Assembly: GCA_009746045.1 (NCBI GenBank)
Contig: RPFO01001729.1
Span: 1-40,000, forward strand
Length of the DNA stretch: 40,000 nucleotides
Source: Mesostigma viride
Taxonomy: Eukaryota; Streptophyta; Mesostigmatophyceae; Mesostigmatales; Mesostigmataceae
Reading direction: 5' to 3'
In this document: piece by piece, positions 22,086 through 34,457 of the stretch
How the letters are laid out: every line of letters begins with the position of its first letter
Position numbering within the stretch: the stretch's first letter is position 1
Made by a program: the position numbers and the translations under genes
The notes under the pieces: generated by a model
The model's input: only the letters and a program-made list of their open reading frames with translations
What the model was told of the DNA's origin: nothing
Databases searched by the model: none

Positions 22086-23397
22086 GGTCAAATTGGCAGT
22101 CGCCTTGCAAGCACTACACAGGTCACATAAGCAACAAGCTGCTGTGGCCGCAGGGTTGGCAAAAGTCTCAGCTGTGTGCACTAGTCAGGACCCCTGGACC
22201 CTGGCAATAGACACTCAGGCACAGGTCAGTGTGATCAGTGCACAAGCCATCCCTGGTCTTGAGATTGCACCTTCATTTTGGGCACGGGTGCAGGATTTCT
22301 CAGGCCAAAGCTCACTGGATGTAGTGGGACAAGTGATGCTCCCTATACTTGGTATTCAGACACCCTTCCAGGTGGTGGAGGGGTACTCTGGTAACACCTT
22401 GTTGGGGGAACCTTTTGTATCCTATCCTGGGGTGCTTATCTCAGCTAATGAGCTCAGTGTCACAGGGGTGGGTGCAGTTCCTCTGGACCACTTTAAAATC
22501 CCTCTCTCCAGTATTGTCCCTGGTATGGATGCTGTCATCAAGGCAGTCAACACTCAGTATGCACCAGGGGAGATCCCTGATCTGGACAAGTTAGTGCACA
22601 GCCAGTTCCTCCATCCCTCAGCCTTTGGGCTGGGTAAGTGGGACATAGCCATGCACTCACCCCACCAAATCTCCCACGTCATACAAGAATGCAAAACACA
22701 AAAAGGGTTTACCAAGTGGCTGATGGCCATTGTCCACCAAGCCAGGCAGGAATGGGTCCTGCCCAACCCCAAAAACCCTCAATACAAACCGCCTGTCACC
22801 CCTTCATGGGACGTGCCAGAGGGAGCCAAAAAGCTCAGATTAAAATTTGTTCTCAAACAAAAACCACAAAAAGTGGGCTCCCCAATCTTCCATGCCAGAC
22901 CATGTGTCACAGAATTAAAGGGGACATCCACACTGCCAAAAGGGGAAACATACACACCTGGGCTGCAACAAACCTCACTCAGGATCATGCTCTCCCTATT
23001 CCTCCACAACCTCAATGCAGGCCAAGACTATGTCTGCAAAGCCACTGATATTAAAAGGGCCTTCCTCAGGGGGGACCCAGAAAAGGCTGAATCTGTGTGG
23101 AAAGGGAAGGTGTACGTGGTAGACACCCCAGCTGTGTGGAAACCTTATATTGATGAGCCCCACCTTATCATCAACATTGGGGTGGAAGGGCTTGTCAGTG
23201 CCCCAAAAATTTTCAGAGACTCAGCAGAGGAAGTATTCAAAAAGCTCAAGGCCACGTATGATGACCTGGACCCATGCTTTTTTGTTGTACCCACCCCCTC
23301 TGGACTGCTGTTCTTTGTGTGGCATGGAGATGACCAACTCATTTGTGGGCCTAGAGCTGAGGTGGAAATTTATTCAGCAGGTCCAGGAATCATATGA
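22045..23397 (+). CDS. pol: Aspartic protease plus reverse transcriptase
   Basis: Continuous frame; numbering is from the TTG at 22093. Residues 36-110 look like a retropepsin: WTLAIDTQAQVSVIS with catalytic D40, and NTLLGEPFVS as the later conserved block. The usual DTG/DSG is DTQ here. A linker of about 130 residues of unknown role follows. The RT spans about 240-425: KFVLKQKP, ATDIKRAFLRGD (D319, first catalytic Asp), GVEGLVSAPKIFRDS (the Copia LYGLKQAP block), DPCFFV, and HGDDQLICG (D413-D414), where the family usually has YVDD. The frame leaves the RT at about 23365 and ends at an out-of-frame stop; the protein continues in the next plus frame as KFIQQVQESYEIG. Protease position after integrase is the striking point. 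Role: processing of the polyprotein and cDNA synthesis in virus-like particles. Confidence 0.83.
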   Translation, partial: SPKARTCLPTSRSEVKLAVALQALHRSHKQQAAVAAGLAKVSAVCTSQDPWTLAIDTQAQVSVISAQAIPGLEIAPSFWARVQDFSGQSSLDVVGQVMLPILGIQTPFQVVEGYSGNTLLGEPFVSYPGVLISANELSVTGVGAVPLDHFKIPLSSIVPGMDAVIKAVNTQYAPGEIPDLDKLVHSQFLHPSAFGLGKWDIAMHSPHQISHVIQECKTQKGFTKWLMAIVHQARQEWVLPNPKNPQYKPPVTPSWDVPEGAKKLRLKFVLKQKPQKVGSPIFHARPCVTELKGTSTLPKGETYTPGLQQTSLRIMLSLFLHNLNAGQDYVCKATDIKRAFLRGDPEKAESVWKGKVYVVDTPAVWKPYIDEPHLIINIGVEGLVSAPKIFRDSAEEVFKKLKATYDDLDPCFFVVPTPSGLLFFVWHGDDQLICGPRAEVEIYSAGPGII

Positions 23398-24249
23398 GAT
23401 TGGCAAACAGGTGGAATTGAGCACAACCCCCATCCAGTTCTGTGGCATCATGTTGCAGCTGCACAGGCAGCCAGATCAATGGGTCTGCTCTCTCTCTCCT
23501 CCTGCAGAATATATCAAGATTGTCTAGATCTGCTGCATCACACCTGCCTCCCCTTACACATGTGTGCCACTGTTCAGGGCAAACTGGGGTGGTGGTCAGC
23601 CATCTGTGGGGCTCCCTTAGCTGTCATCAGCAGGGTCACCCATGATGTTCTAGTCAAATCAAATGCAGTCACATCAGGAAGTTGATCCATGACTGCCCCC
23701 CCTCATCCTCCATGGCCTGAATCTGATGGAAGACATCCACATCCAATGTGTCATGGACAGCTCCATGGAGAGCAGAACAATCAATCAGATGGGGGCACGG
23801 GAATCAGGGCTGTTTTTTCTCACCAACAGGTCAGATTACATGTCCCTCACTTCCTGGTACAGCAGGCTACACCGCAGAAAACCTGGCAGCAGCAACTCAG
23901 CTGAATGTCGTGCTGTGGTGTCTGCTGCATTGCATGCTCGTTCCCTGCAGCACATGCTCACCTGGCTACAAACCCAGGCAGGCAGCACATGCAATGTCAT
24001 CTCACATCTCTATACTGACAGCCAATCTGTGATCAGTTTTCTAACCAAGAAATCTGTCTCTGCTGCTGTCCACACTGACTGGATTGGGTGATCCTCAAAC
24101 AGGAGGCCACCTATTTTTCCAGCTGGACTCATGTGGATGATGAGGACAACCCAGCAGACGCTCTCACGAAGCTGCGGGATGCTGCTGGCCAACAGTACCA
24201 GCTCCTCTTTCAGAACATGAACCCCTATGATATCAGAGTCAGTGTTTGA
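23362..24249 (+). pseudogene. RT tail and RNase H, frameshifted
   Basis: Four short frames in succession match the expected order of a Copia element end. The RT thumb/connection (FIQQVQESYEIG...TPIQFCGIML) runs to 23527. A segment GKLGWWSAICGAPLAVIS follows in another frame to 23685. The RNase H proper is at 23726-24091 (CVMDSSMES with D11, SSNSAECRA with E60, LYTDSQSVI with D98). Its end, THVDDEDNPADALTKLRD, lies in yet another frame and stops with TGA at 24247-24249. Breaks lie near 23370, 23520, 23690-23725 and 24085. RNase H removes the RNA template during cDNA synthesis. Confidence 0.8.
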
Positions 24250-24623
24250 ATAAATGACTGGCCATAGCACAGTACACAACCACCACACCCCCTTACCACA
24301 GCGATAGCTGCTGGGCGCCATAAAATTCAACACATTCGTTGTGGGGTGTGAGTGCTGGCTAGGTCAGATTTGTATCCATTTGCAGCTTGAGGACACAAGC
24401 TTTGTATCCATTTACTTAATGTGTGCTTCAGTAACTGGCCAAACCAGCCAGCTGTGTACACCTTATTTAATGTGCAATATAACACCTGGCCAGAACAGCC
24501 AGCTGTAACCAACCTGGCTCAACCAGCCATGTCTCTTTTGTACCCCTAATCAACTTAAAAACAATAACAATAATGTTGGGGGTGCAGACCTGCATTAAGA
24601 AATAAATAATAAAACAATACTGG
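24250..24623 (+). other. 3' non-coding region of the LTR element
   Basis: 374 bp between the last coding segment and the 3' LTR. It holds three related copies of a CTGGCCAAACCAGCCAGCTGT-like sequence (about 24434, 24487 and 24510) and the motif GTTGGGGGTGCAGACC near 24574. No classical purine-rich tract lies directly against the LTR; the last bases are A-rich and then ACTGG. Confidence 0.7.
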
Positions 24624-25095
24624 AGTTAGTCTCCATGCTTTGCTGTAGACTAAGTCTCAAAGGCATTGTGAATACAACGTATGAATAAGCCTTGTAAACC
24701 TACGTTGGTATGTGAATATAAATACCACGTGGGCTATGCAGATAGGATGCTAGTCGAGTCGCATACGTTTCCCTAGATAGGTACTTTGGGTACTGAGGTA
24801 CGTGACAGATGTCAGTACCCAGTATACGTAGTGTCCTGTCATTGGACGGTACTAGAGTATCCTAGATAGGGACCGTACTGCAGCGTGCATTGATTTGTGA
24901 TCGCACGATGCAGTGACTAGACTGCTACCTGTCATCGTGTGGCCTCGGGCCAACGGTCTGCACCCAACGGTCACTGGCGGCGCAGCCGGTGAGAGGAACG
25001 TTGATAAAGGGTAAACCTATTTTCTAATGAACCAAGCAATTCATTGCTCCAAGCCTTCAGTGTTCTCAAGCAATATATCCCACCGCATTCTAACT
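24624..25095 (+). repeat. 3' LTR
   Basis: 472 bp, starting AGTTAG and ending CTAACT, followed by the ATGAT duplication. Nearly identical to the 5' LTR. Confidence 0.95.
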
Positions 25096-27737
25096 ATGAT
25101 GACACCAATGGAGCCTGAATCCTCCTCGTTAATTACATAAATGCCAACCATGTACGTAGACAAGCCATGATGACCCCATGGGAGCCTGAATCCTCATCAT
25201 TTACTATTCCTTGACATCCATGTACGTAGACGGGCCATGATGACACCATGGGAGCCTGAATCCTCATCATTTACTATTCCTTGACATCCATGTACGTAGG
25301 CCAGCCATGATGACACCAATGGAGCCTGAATCCTCATCATTAATTACATACATAAATGCCATGATCATCAATGACCCCATGGAGCCTGAATCCTCATCAT
25401 TAATACATAATGCCACGGTCCATGTACGTAGACGGGCCATGATGACACCAATGGAGCCTGAATCCTCATCATTAATTACATAAATGCCAACCATGTACAT
25501 ACACGGGCAATGATGACACCATGGGAGCCTGAATCCTCATCATTAATTACATAAATGCCAACCATGTACGTAGGCCAGCCATGATGACACTATGGAGCCT
25601 GAATCCTCATCATTAATTTCATACATGCCAACACACGTAGACGGGCCATAATGACACCAGGGAGCCTGAATCCTCATCATTTTTTTTTCTTGACATCCAT
25701 GTACGTAGGCCAGCCATGATGACACCATGGGAGCCTGAATCCTCATCATTTTTTTTCTGAGACATCCATGTACGTAGGCCAGCCATGATGACACCATGGG
25801 AGCCTGAATCCTCATCATTAAATACATACATGCCATCCATGTACGTAGACAGGCCATGATGACACCATGGGAGCCTGAATCCTCATCATTTACTATTCCT
25901 TGACATCCATGTACGTAGACGGGCCATGATGACACCATGGGAGCCTGAATCCTCATCATTTTTTTTCTTTGACATCCATGTACATACGTAGGCCAGCCAT
26001 GATGACACCAATGGAGCCTGAATCCTCATCATTAATTACATACATGCCATCCATGTACGTATACAGGCCATGACATCTGACACCATGGGAGCCTGAATCC
26101 TCATCATTTACTATTCCTTGACATCCATGTACGTAGACGGGCCATGATGACACCATGGGAGCCTGAATCCTCATCATTTTTTTTTCTTTGACATCCATGT
26201 ACATACGTAGGCCAGCCATGATGACACCAATGGAGCCTGAATCCTCATCATTAATTACATACATAAATGCCAACCATGTACATACACGGGCAATGATGAC
26301 ACCAATGGAGCCTGAATCCTCATCATTAATTACATAAATGCCAACCATGTACATACACGGGCAATGATGACACCATGGGAGCCTGAATCCTCATCATTTT
26401 TTTTTTCTTTGACATCCATGTACATACGTAGGCCAGCCATGATGACACCAATGGAGCCTGAATCCTCATCATTAATTACATACATGCCATCCATGTACGT
26501 AGACAAGCCATGATGACACCATGGGAGCCTGAATCCTCATCATTAATTACATACATGCCATCCATGTACGTAGACAGGCCATGATGACACCATGGGAGCC
26601 TGAATCCTCATCATTTACTATTCCTTGACATCCATGTACGTAGGCCAGCCATGGAGACACCATGGGAGCCTGAATCCTCCTCATTAATTACATAAATGCC
26701 AACCATGTACGTAGACAAGCCATGATGACCCCATGGGAGCCTGAATCCTCATCATTAATTACATAAATGCCATCCATGTACGTAGACGGGCCATGATGAC
26801 ACCATGGGAGCCTGAATCCTCCTCATTAATTACATAAATGCCAACCATGTACGTAGACAAGCCATGATGACACCATGGGAGCCTGAATCCTCATCATTTA
26901 CTATTCCTTGACATCCATGTACGTAGGCCAGCCATGATGACACCAATGGAGCCTGAATCCTCCTCGTTAATTACATAAATGCCAACCATGTACGTAGACA
27001 AGCCATGATGACCCCATGGGAGCCTGAATCCTCATCATTTACTATTCCTTGACATCCATGTACGTAGACGGGCCATGATGACACCATGGGAGCCTGAATC
27101 CTCATCATTTACTATTCCTTGACATCCATGTACGTAGGCCAGCCATGATGACACCAATGGAGCCTGAATCCTCTTCATTTTCTTAATGAGAGGATTCAGG
27201 TTACATAAATGCCAACCATGTAGGTAGACAAGCCATGATGACACCATGGGAGCCTGAATCCTCATCATTAAATACATAAATGCCATCCATGTACGTAGGC
27301 CAGCCATGGAGACACCATGGGAGCCTGAATCCTCCTCATTAATTACATAAATGCCAACCATGTACGTAGACAAGCCATGATGACACCATGGGAGCCTGAA
27401 TCCTCATCATTTACTATTCCTTGACATCCATGTACGTAGGCCAGCCATGATGACACCAATGGAGCCTGAATCCTCCTCGTTAATTACATAAATGCCAACC
27501 ATGTACGTAGACAAGCCATGATGACCCCATGGGAGCCTGAATCCTCATCATTTACTATTCCTTGACATCCATGTACGTAGACGGGCCATGATGACACCAT
27601 GGGAGCCTGAATCCTCTTCATTAATTACATAAATGCCAACCATGTACGTAGACGGGCCATGATGACACCATGGGAGCCTGAATCCTCATCATTTTTTTTA
27701 TGAAACATCCATGTACGTAGGCCAGCCATGATGACAC
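25096..27737 (+). repeat. 70/71-bp satellite array, block 2
   Basis: About 37 units in the same orientation as block 1. The unit order matches about 30780-33420, offset by roughly 5685 bp, so this is one copy of a segmental duplication inside the array. Confidence 0.95.
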
Positions 27738-27984
27738 TGTCAAAAATCCTAATAATGCGTCAATGAATGAGCTCAAATGTTGCGGCACAACTCATTTCAT
27801 TAATACAATAAAAGACGCATATATAGAATTTAAGGACCGTGACCGGTGTCCATTGCCAAGCCACAAGGCAACTGGCCCACCATCAGGTAACGTGAAAAGG
27901 TGCACGCCGACCTCTTAAACAATGTCCAATGTCGGCTGCACACATTATCCCTACGTTAACTTAACACATAAAGTGTCTCCACTT
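27738..27984 (+). mobile_element. 247-bp unknown insertion in the satellite
   Basis: Begins TGTCAAAAATCC and ends GTCTCCACTT, between GATGACAC and CATGGG of a normal unit. The duplicated segment at about 33423 has the same unit without it, giving an empty site GATGACACCATGGG. No target duplication is seen. Near its ends, GACACT and AGTGTC are inverted copies. It contains TATATA near 27818. It could be a small non-autonomous element or filler DNA from repair. Confidence 0.55.
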
Positions 27985-30900
27985 CATGGGAGCCTGAATC
28001 CTCATCATTTTTTTTTCTTTGACATCCATGTACGTAGACGGGCCATGATGACACCATGGGAGCCTGAATCCTCATCATTAATTACATAATGCCATCCATG
28101 TACGTAGACAGCCATGATGACACCATGGGAGCCTGAATCCTCATCATTTACTATTCATTGCATCCATGTACGTAGACAGCCATGATGACACCATGGGAGC
28201 CTGAATCCTCATCATTAATTACATAATGCCAACCATGTACGTAGGCAGCCATGATGACACCATGGGAGCCTGAATCCTCATCATTAATTACATAAATGCC
28301 AACCATGTACGTAGACAGCCATGATGACACCATGGGAGCCTGAATCCTCATCATTAATTACATAATGCCATCCATGTACGTAGACGCCATGATGACACCA
28401 TGGGAGCCTGAATCCTCATCATTTACTTTTGACATCCATGTACGTAGGCCAGCCATGATGACACCATGGGAGCCTGAATCCTCATCATTAATTACATTGC
28501 CATCCATGTACGTAGACAAGCCATGATGACACCATGGGAGCCTGAATCCTCATCATTAATTACATAAATGCCATCCATGTACGTAGACAGCCATGATGAC
28601 ACCATGGGAGCCTGAATCCTCATCATTAATTACATACATGCCATCCATGTACGTAGACAGCCATGATGACACCATGGGAGCCTGAATCCTCATCATTTAC
28701 TATTCCTTGACATCCATGTACGTAGGCCAGCCATGAGACACCATGGGAGCCTGAATCCTCCTCATTAATTACATAAATGCCAACCATGTACGTAGACAAG
28801 CCATGATGACACCATGGGAGCCTGAATCCTCATCATTTACTATTCCTTGACATCCATGTACGTAGGCCAGCCATGATGACACCATGGAGCCTGAATCCTC
28901 CTCGTTAATTACATAAATGCCAACCATGTACGTAGACAAGCCATGATGACCCATGGGAGCCTGAATCCTCATCATTTACTATTCCTTGACATCCATGTAC
29001 GTAGACGGGCCATGATGACACCATGGGAGCCTGAATCCTCATCATTTACTATTCCTTGACATCCATGTACGTAGGCCAGCCATGATGACACCAATGGAGC
29101 CTGAATCCTCTCATTTTCTTAATGATTCAGGTTACATAAATGCCAACCATGTAGGTAGACAAGCCATGATGACACCATGGGAGCCTGAATCCTCATCATT
29201 TACTATTCCTTGACATCCATGTACGTAGGCCAGCCATGGAGACACCATGGGAGCCTGAATCCTCCTCATTAATTACATAAATGCCAACCATGTACGTAGA
29301 CAAGCCATGATGACCCCATGGGAGCCTGAATCCTCATCATTAATTACATAAATGCCATCCATGTAAGTAGACGGGCCATGATGACACCATGGGAGCCTGA
29401 ATCCTCCTCATTAATTACATAAATGCCAACCATGTACGTAGACAAGCCATGATGACACCATGGGAGCCTGAATCCTCATCATTAATTACATAAATGCCAT
29501 CCATGTACGTAGACGGGCCATGATGACACCATGGGAGCCTGAATCCTCATCATTAATTACATAAATGCCATTCATGTACGTAGGCCAGCCATGGAGACAC
29601 CATGGGAGCCTGAATCCTCATCATTAATTACATACATGCCAACAATGTAGGTAGACAAGCCATGATGACACCATGGGAGCCTGAATCCTCATCATTTATT
29701 TTATGAGACATCCATGTACGTAGGCCAGCCATGATGACACCATGGGAGCCTGAATCCTCATCATTTCTTTTTCTTTGACATCCATGTACGTAGGCCAGCC
29801 ATGATGACACCATGGGAGCCTGAATCCTCCTCATTAATTACATACATGCCATCCATGTACGTACACGGGCCATGATGACACCATGGGAGCCTGAATCCTC
29901 CTCATTTACTATTCCTTGACATCCATGTACGTAGGCCAGCCATGGAGACACCATGGGAGCCTGAATCCTCATCATTAATTACATAAATGCCAACCATGTA
30001 CGTAGACAGCCATGATGACACCATGGGAGCCTGAATCCTCATCATTAATTACATAAATGCCAACCATGTACGTAGACAAGCCATGATGACACCATGGGAG
30101 CCTGAATCCTCATCATTAATTACATACATGCCATCCATGTACGTAGACAGGCCATGATGACACCATGGGAGCCTGAATCCTCATCATTTACTATTCCTTG
30201 ACATCCATGTACGTAGGCCAGCCATGAGACACCATGGGAGCCTGAATCCTCATCATTAATTACATAAATGCCAACCATGTACGTAGACAAGCCATGATGA
30301 CCCATGGGAGCCTGAATCCTCATCATTAATTACATAAATGCCATCCATGTACGTAGACGGGCCATGATGACACCATGGGAGCCTGAATCCTCATCATTTA
30401 CTATTCCTTGACATCCATGTACGTAGGCCAGCCATGGAGACACCATGGGAGCCTGAATCCTCCTCATTAATTACATAAATGCCAACCATGTACGTAGACA
30501 AGCCATGATGACCCATGGGAGCCTGAATCCTCATCATTAATTACATAAATGCCATCCATGTACGTAGACGGGCCATGATGACACCATGGGAGCCTGAATC
30601 CTCCTCATTAATTACATAAATGCCAACAACACGTAGACGGGCCATGATGACACCATGGGAGCCTGAATCCTCATCATTTTTTCTTGACATCCATGTACGT
30701 AGGCCAGCCATGATGACACCATGGGAGCCTGAATCCTCATCATTTTTTTTCTGACATCCATGTACGTAGGCCAGCCATGATGACACCATGGGAGCCTGAA
30801 TCCTCATCATTACATACATGCCATCCATGTACGTAGACAGGCCATGATGACACCATGGGAGCCTGAATCCTCATCATTTACTATTCCTTGACATCCATGT

Positions 30901-33900
30901 ACGTAGACGGGCCATGATGACACCATGGGAGCCTGAATCCTCATCATTTTTTCTTGACATCCATGTACATACGTAGGCCAGCCATGATGACACCAATGGA
31001 GCCTGAATCCTCATCATTAATTACATACATAAATGCCATGATCATCAATGACCCCATGGGAGCCTGAATCCTCATCATTAAATACATAAATGCCACGGTC
31101 CATGTACGTAGACGGGCCATGATGACACCAATGGAGCCTGAATCCTCATCATTAATTACATAAATGCCAACCATGTACATACACGGGCAATGATGACACC
31201 ATGGGAGCCTGAATCCTCATCATTAATTACATAAATGCCAACCATGTACGTAGGCCAGCCATGATGACACTATGGGAGCCTGAATCCTCATCATTAATTT
31301 CATACATGCCAACAACACGTAGACGGGCCATAATGACACCACGGGAGCCTGAATCCTCATCATTTTTTTTTCTTTGACATCCATGTACGTAGGCCAGCCA
31401 TGATGACACCATGGGAGCCTGAATCCTCATCATTTTTTTTCTGAGACATCCATGTACGTAGGCCAGCCATGATGACACCATGGGAGCCTGAATCCTCATC
31501 ATTAAATACATACATGCCATCCATGTACGTAGACAGGCCATGATGACACCATGGGAGCCTGAATCCTCATCATTTACTATTCCTTGACATCCATGTACGT
31601 AGACGGGCCATGATGACACCATGGGAGCCTGAATCCTCATCATTTTTTTTTCTTTGACATCCATGTACATACGTAGGCCAGCCATGATGACACCAATGGA
31701 GCCTGAATTCTCATCATTAATTACATACATGCCATCCATGTACGTAGACAGGCCATGACATCTGACACCATGGGAGCCTGAATCCTCATCATTTACTATT
31801 CCTTGACATCCATGTACGTAGACGGGCCATGATGACACCATGGGAGCCTGAATCCTCATCATTTTTTTTTCTTTGACATCCATGTACATACGTAGGCCAG
31901 CCATGATGACACCAATGGAGCCTGAATCCTCATCATTAATTACATACATAAATGCCAACCATGTACATACACGGGCAATGATGACACCAATGGAGCCTGA
32001 ATCCTCATCATTAATTACATAAATGCCAACCATGTACATACACGGGCAATGATGACACCATGGGAGCCTGAATCCTCATCATTTTTTTTTTCTTTGACAT
32101 CCATGTACATACGTAGGCCAGCCATGATGACACCAATGGAGCCTGAATCCTCATCATTAATTACATACATGCCATCCATGTACGTAGACAAGCCATGATG
32201 ACACCATGGGAGCCTGAATCCTCATCATTAATTACATACATGCCATCCATGTACGTAGACAGGCCATGATGACACCATGGGAGCCTGAATCCTCATCATT
32301 TACTATTCCTTGACATCCATGTACGTAGGCCAGCCATGGAGACACCATGGGAGCCTGAATCCTCCTCATTAATTACATAAATGCCAACCATGTACGTAGA
32401 CAAGCCATGATGACCCCATGGGAGCCTGAATCCTCATCATTAATTACATAAATGCCATCCATGTACGTAGACGGGCCATGATGACACCATGGGAGCCTGA
32501 ATCCTCCTCATTAATTACATAAATGCCAACCATGTACGTAGACAAGCCATGATGACACCATGGGAGCCTGAATCCTCATCATTTACTATTCCTTGACATC
32601 CATGTACGTAGGCCAGCCATGATGACACCAATGGAGCCTGAATCCTCCTCGTTAATTACATAAATGCCAACCATGTACGTAGACAAGCCATGATGACCCC
32701 ATGGGAGCCTGAATCCTCATCATTTACTATTCCTTGACATCCATGTACGTAGACGGGCCATGATGACACCATGGGAGCCTGAATCCTCATCATTTACTAT
32801 TCCTTGACATCCATGTACGTAGGCCAGCCATGATGACACCAATGGAGCCTGAATCCTCTTCATTTTCTTAATGAGAGGATTCAGGTTACATAAATGCCAA
32901 CCATGTAGGTAGACAAGCCATGATGACACCATGGGAGCCTGAATCCTCATCATTAAATACATAAATGCCATCCATGTACGTAGGCCAGCCATGGAGACAC
33001 CATGGGAGCCTGAATCCTCCTCATTAATTACATAAATGCCAACCATGTACGTAGACAAGCCATGATGACACCATGGGAGCCTGAATCCTCATCATTTACT
33101 ATTCCTTGACATCCATGTACGTAGGCCAGCCATGATGACACCAATGGAGCCTGAATCCTCCTCGTTAATTACATAAATGCCAACCATGTACGTAGACAAG
33201 CCATGATGACCCCATGGGAGCCTGAATCCTCATCATTTACTATTCCTTGACATCCATGTACGTAGACGGGCCATGATGACACCATGGGAGCCTGAATCCT
33301 CTTCATTAATTACATAAATGCCAACCATGTACGTAGACGGGCCATGATGACACCATGGGAGCCTGAATCCTCATCATTTTTTTTATGAAACATCCATGTA
33401 CGTAGGCCAGCCATGATGACACCATGGGAGCCTGAATCCTCATCATTTTTTTTTCTTTGACATCCATGTACGTAGACGGGCCATGATGACACCATGGGAG
33501 CCTGAATCCTCATCATTAATTACATACATGCCATCCATGTACGTACACGGGCCATGATGACACCATGGGAGCCTGAATCCTCATCATTTACTATTCCTTG
33601 ACATCCATGTACGTAGGCCAGCCATGGAGACACCATGGGAGCCTGAATCCTCCTCGTTAATTACATAAATGCCAACCATGTACGTAGACAAGCCATGATG
33701 ACCCCATGGGAGCCTGAATCCTCATCATTAATTACATAAATGCCATTCATGTACGTAGGCCAGCCATGGAGACACCATGGGAGCCTGAATCCTCATCATT
33801 AATTACATACATGCCAACAATGTAGGTAGACAAGCCATGATGACACCATGGGAGCCTGAATCCTCATCATTTATTTTATGAGACATCCATGTACGTAGGC

Positions 33901-34457
33901 CAGCCATGATGACACCATGGGAGCCTGAATCCTCATCATTTCTTTTTCTTTGACATCCATGTACGTAGGCCAGCCATGATGACACCATGGGAGCCTGAAT
34001 CCTCCTCATTAATTACATACATGCCATCCATGTACGTACACGGGCCATGATGACACCATGGGAGCCTGAATCCTCCTCATTTACTATTCCTTGACATCCA
34101 TGTACGTAGGCCAGCCATGGAGACACCATGGGAGCCTGAATCCTCATCATTAATTACATAAATGCCAACCATGTACGTAGACAAGCCATGATGACACCAT
34201 GGGAGCCTGAATCCTCCTCATTAATTACATAAATGCCAACCATGTACGTAGACAAGCCATGATGACACCATGGGAGCCTGAATCCTCATCATTAATTACA
34301 TACATGCCATCCATGTACGTAGACAGGCCATGATGACACCATGGGAGCCTGAATCCTCATCATTTACTATTCCTTGACATCCATGTACGTAGGCCAGCCA
34401 TGGAGACACCATGGGAGCCTGAATCCTCATCATTAAATACATAAATGCCATCCATGT
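27985..34457 (+). repeat. 70/71-bp satellite array, block 3
   Basis: About 92 units. Units between about 28070 and 30640 carry many single-base deletions compared with the rest (for example GTAGACAGCC for GTAGACAAGCC, and GACCCATGG for GACCCCATGG). The marker pair of linkers recurs at 29628 and 33803. The 30780-33420 part duplicates block 2. Confidence 0.95.

Larger units (their letters stand above)
17450..25095 (+). mobile_element. Copia-like LTR retrotransposon, 7.65 kb
   Basis: Two 472/473-bp direct LTRs flank an internal region that encodes, in order, Gag with a CCHC knuckle, integrase, aspartic protease, reverse transcriptase and RNase H. The RT (AFLRGD, GLVSAPKIF, DPCFFV, GDDQLI) and RNase H (D..E..D, NPADALTK) are Copia-type. 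The element sits in the satellite with a 5-bp target duplication. About nine frameshifts break the coding region, so this copy is not autonomous as read. The LTRs differ at only three sites. A standard primer-binding site was not found just inside the 5' LTR. Confidence 0.93.

Noticed and set aside
27738-27984. A solo LTR starting TG and ending CA
   Set aside because: The empty site shows no target duplication, and the terminal CA belongs to the satellite sequence CATGGG.
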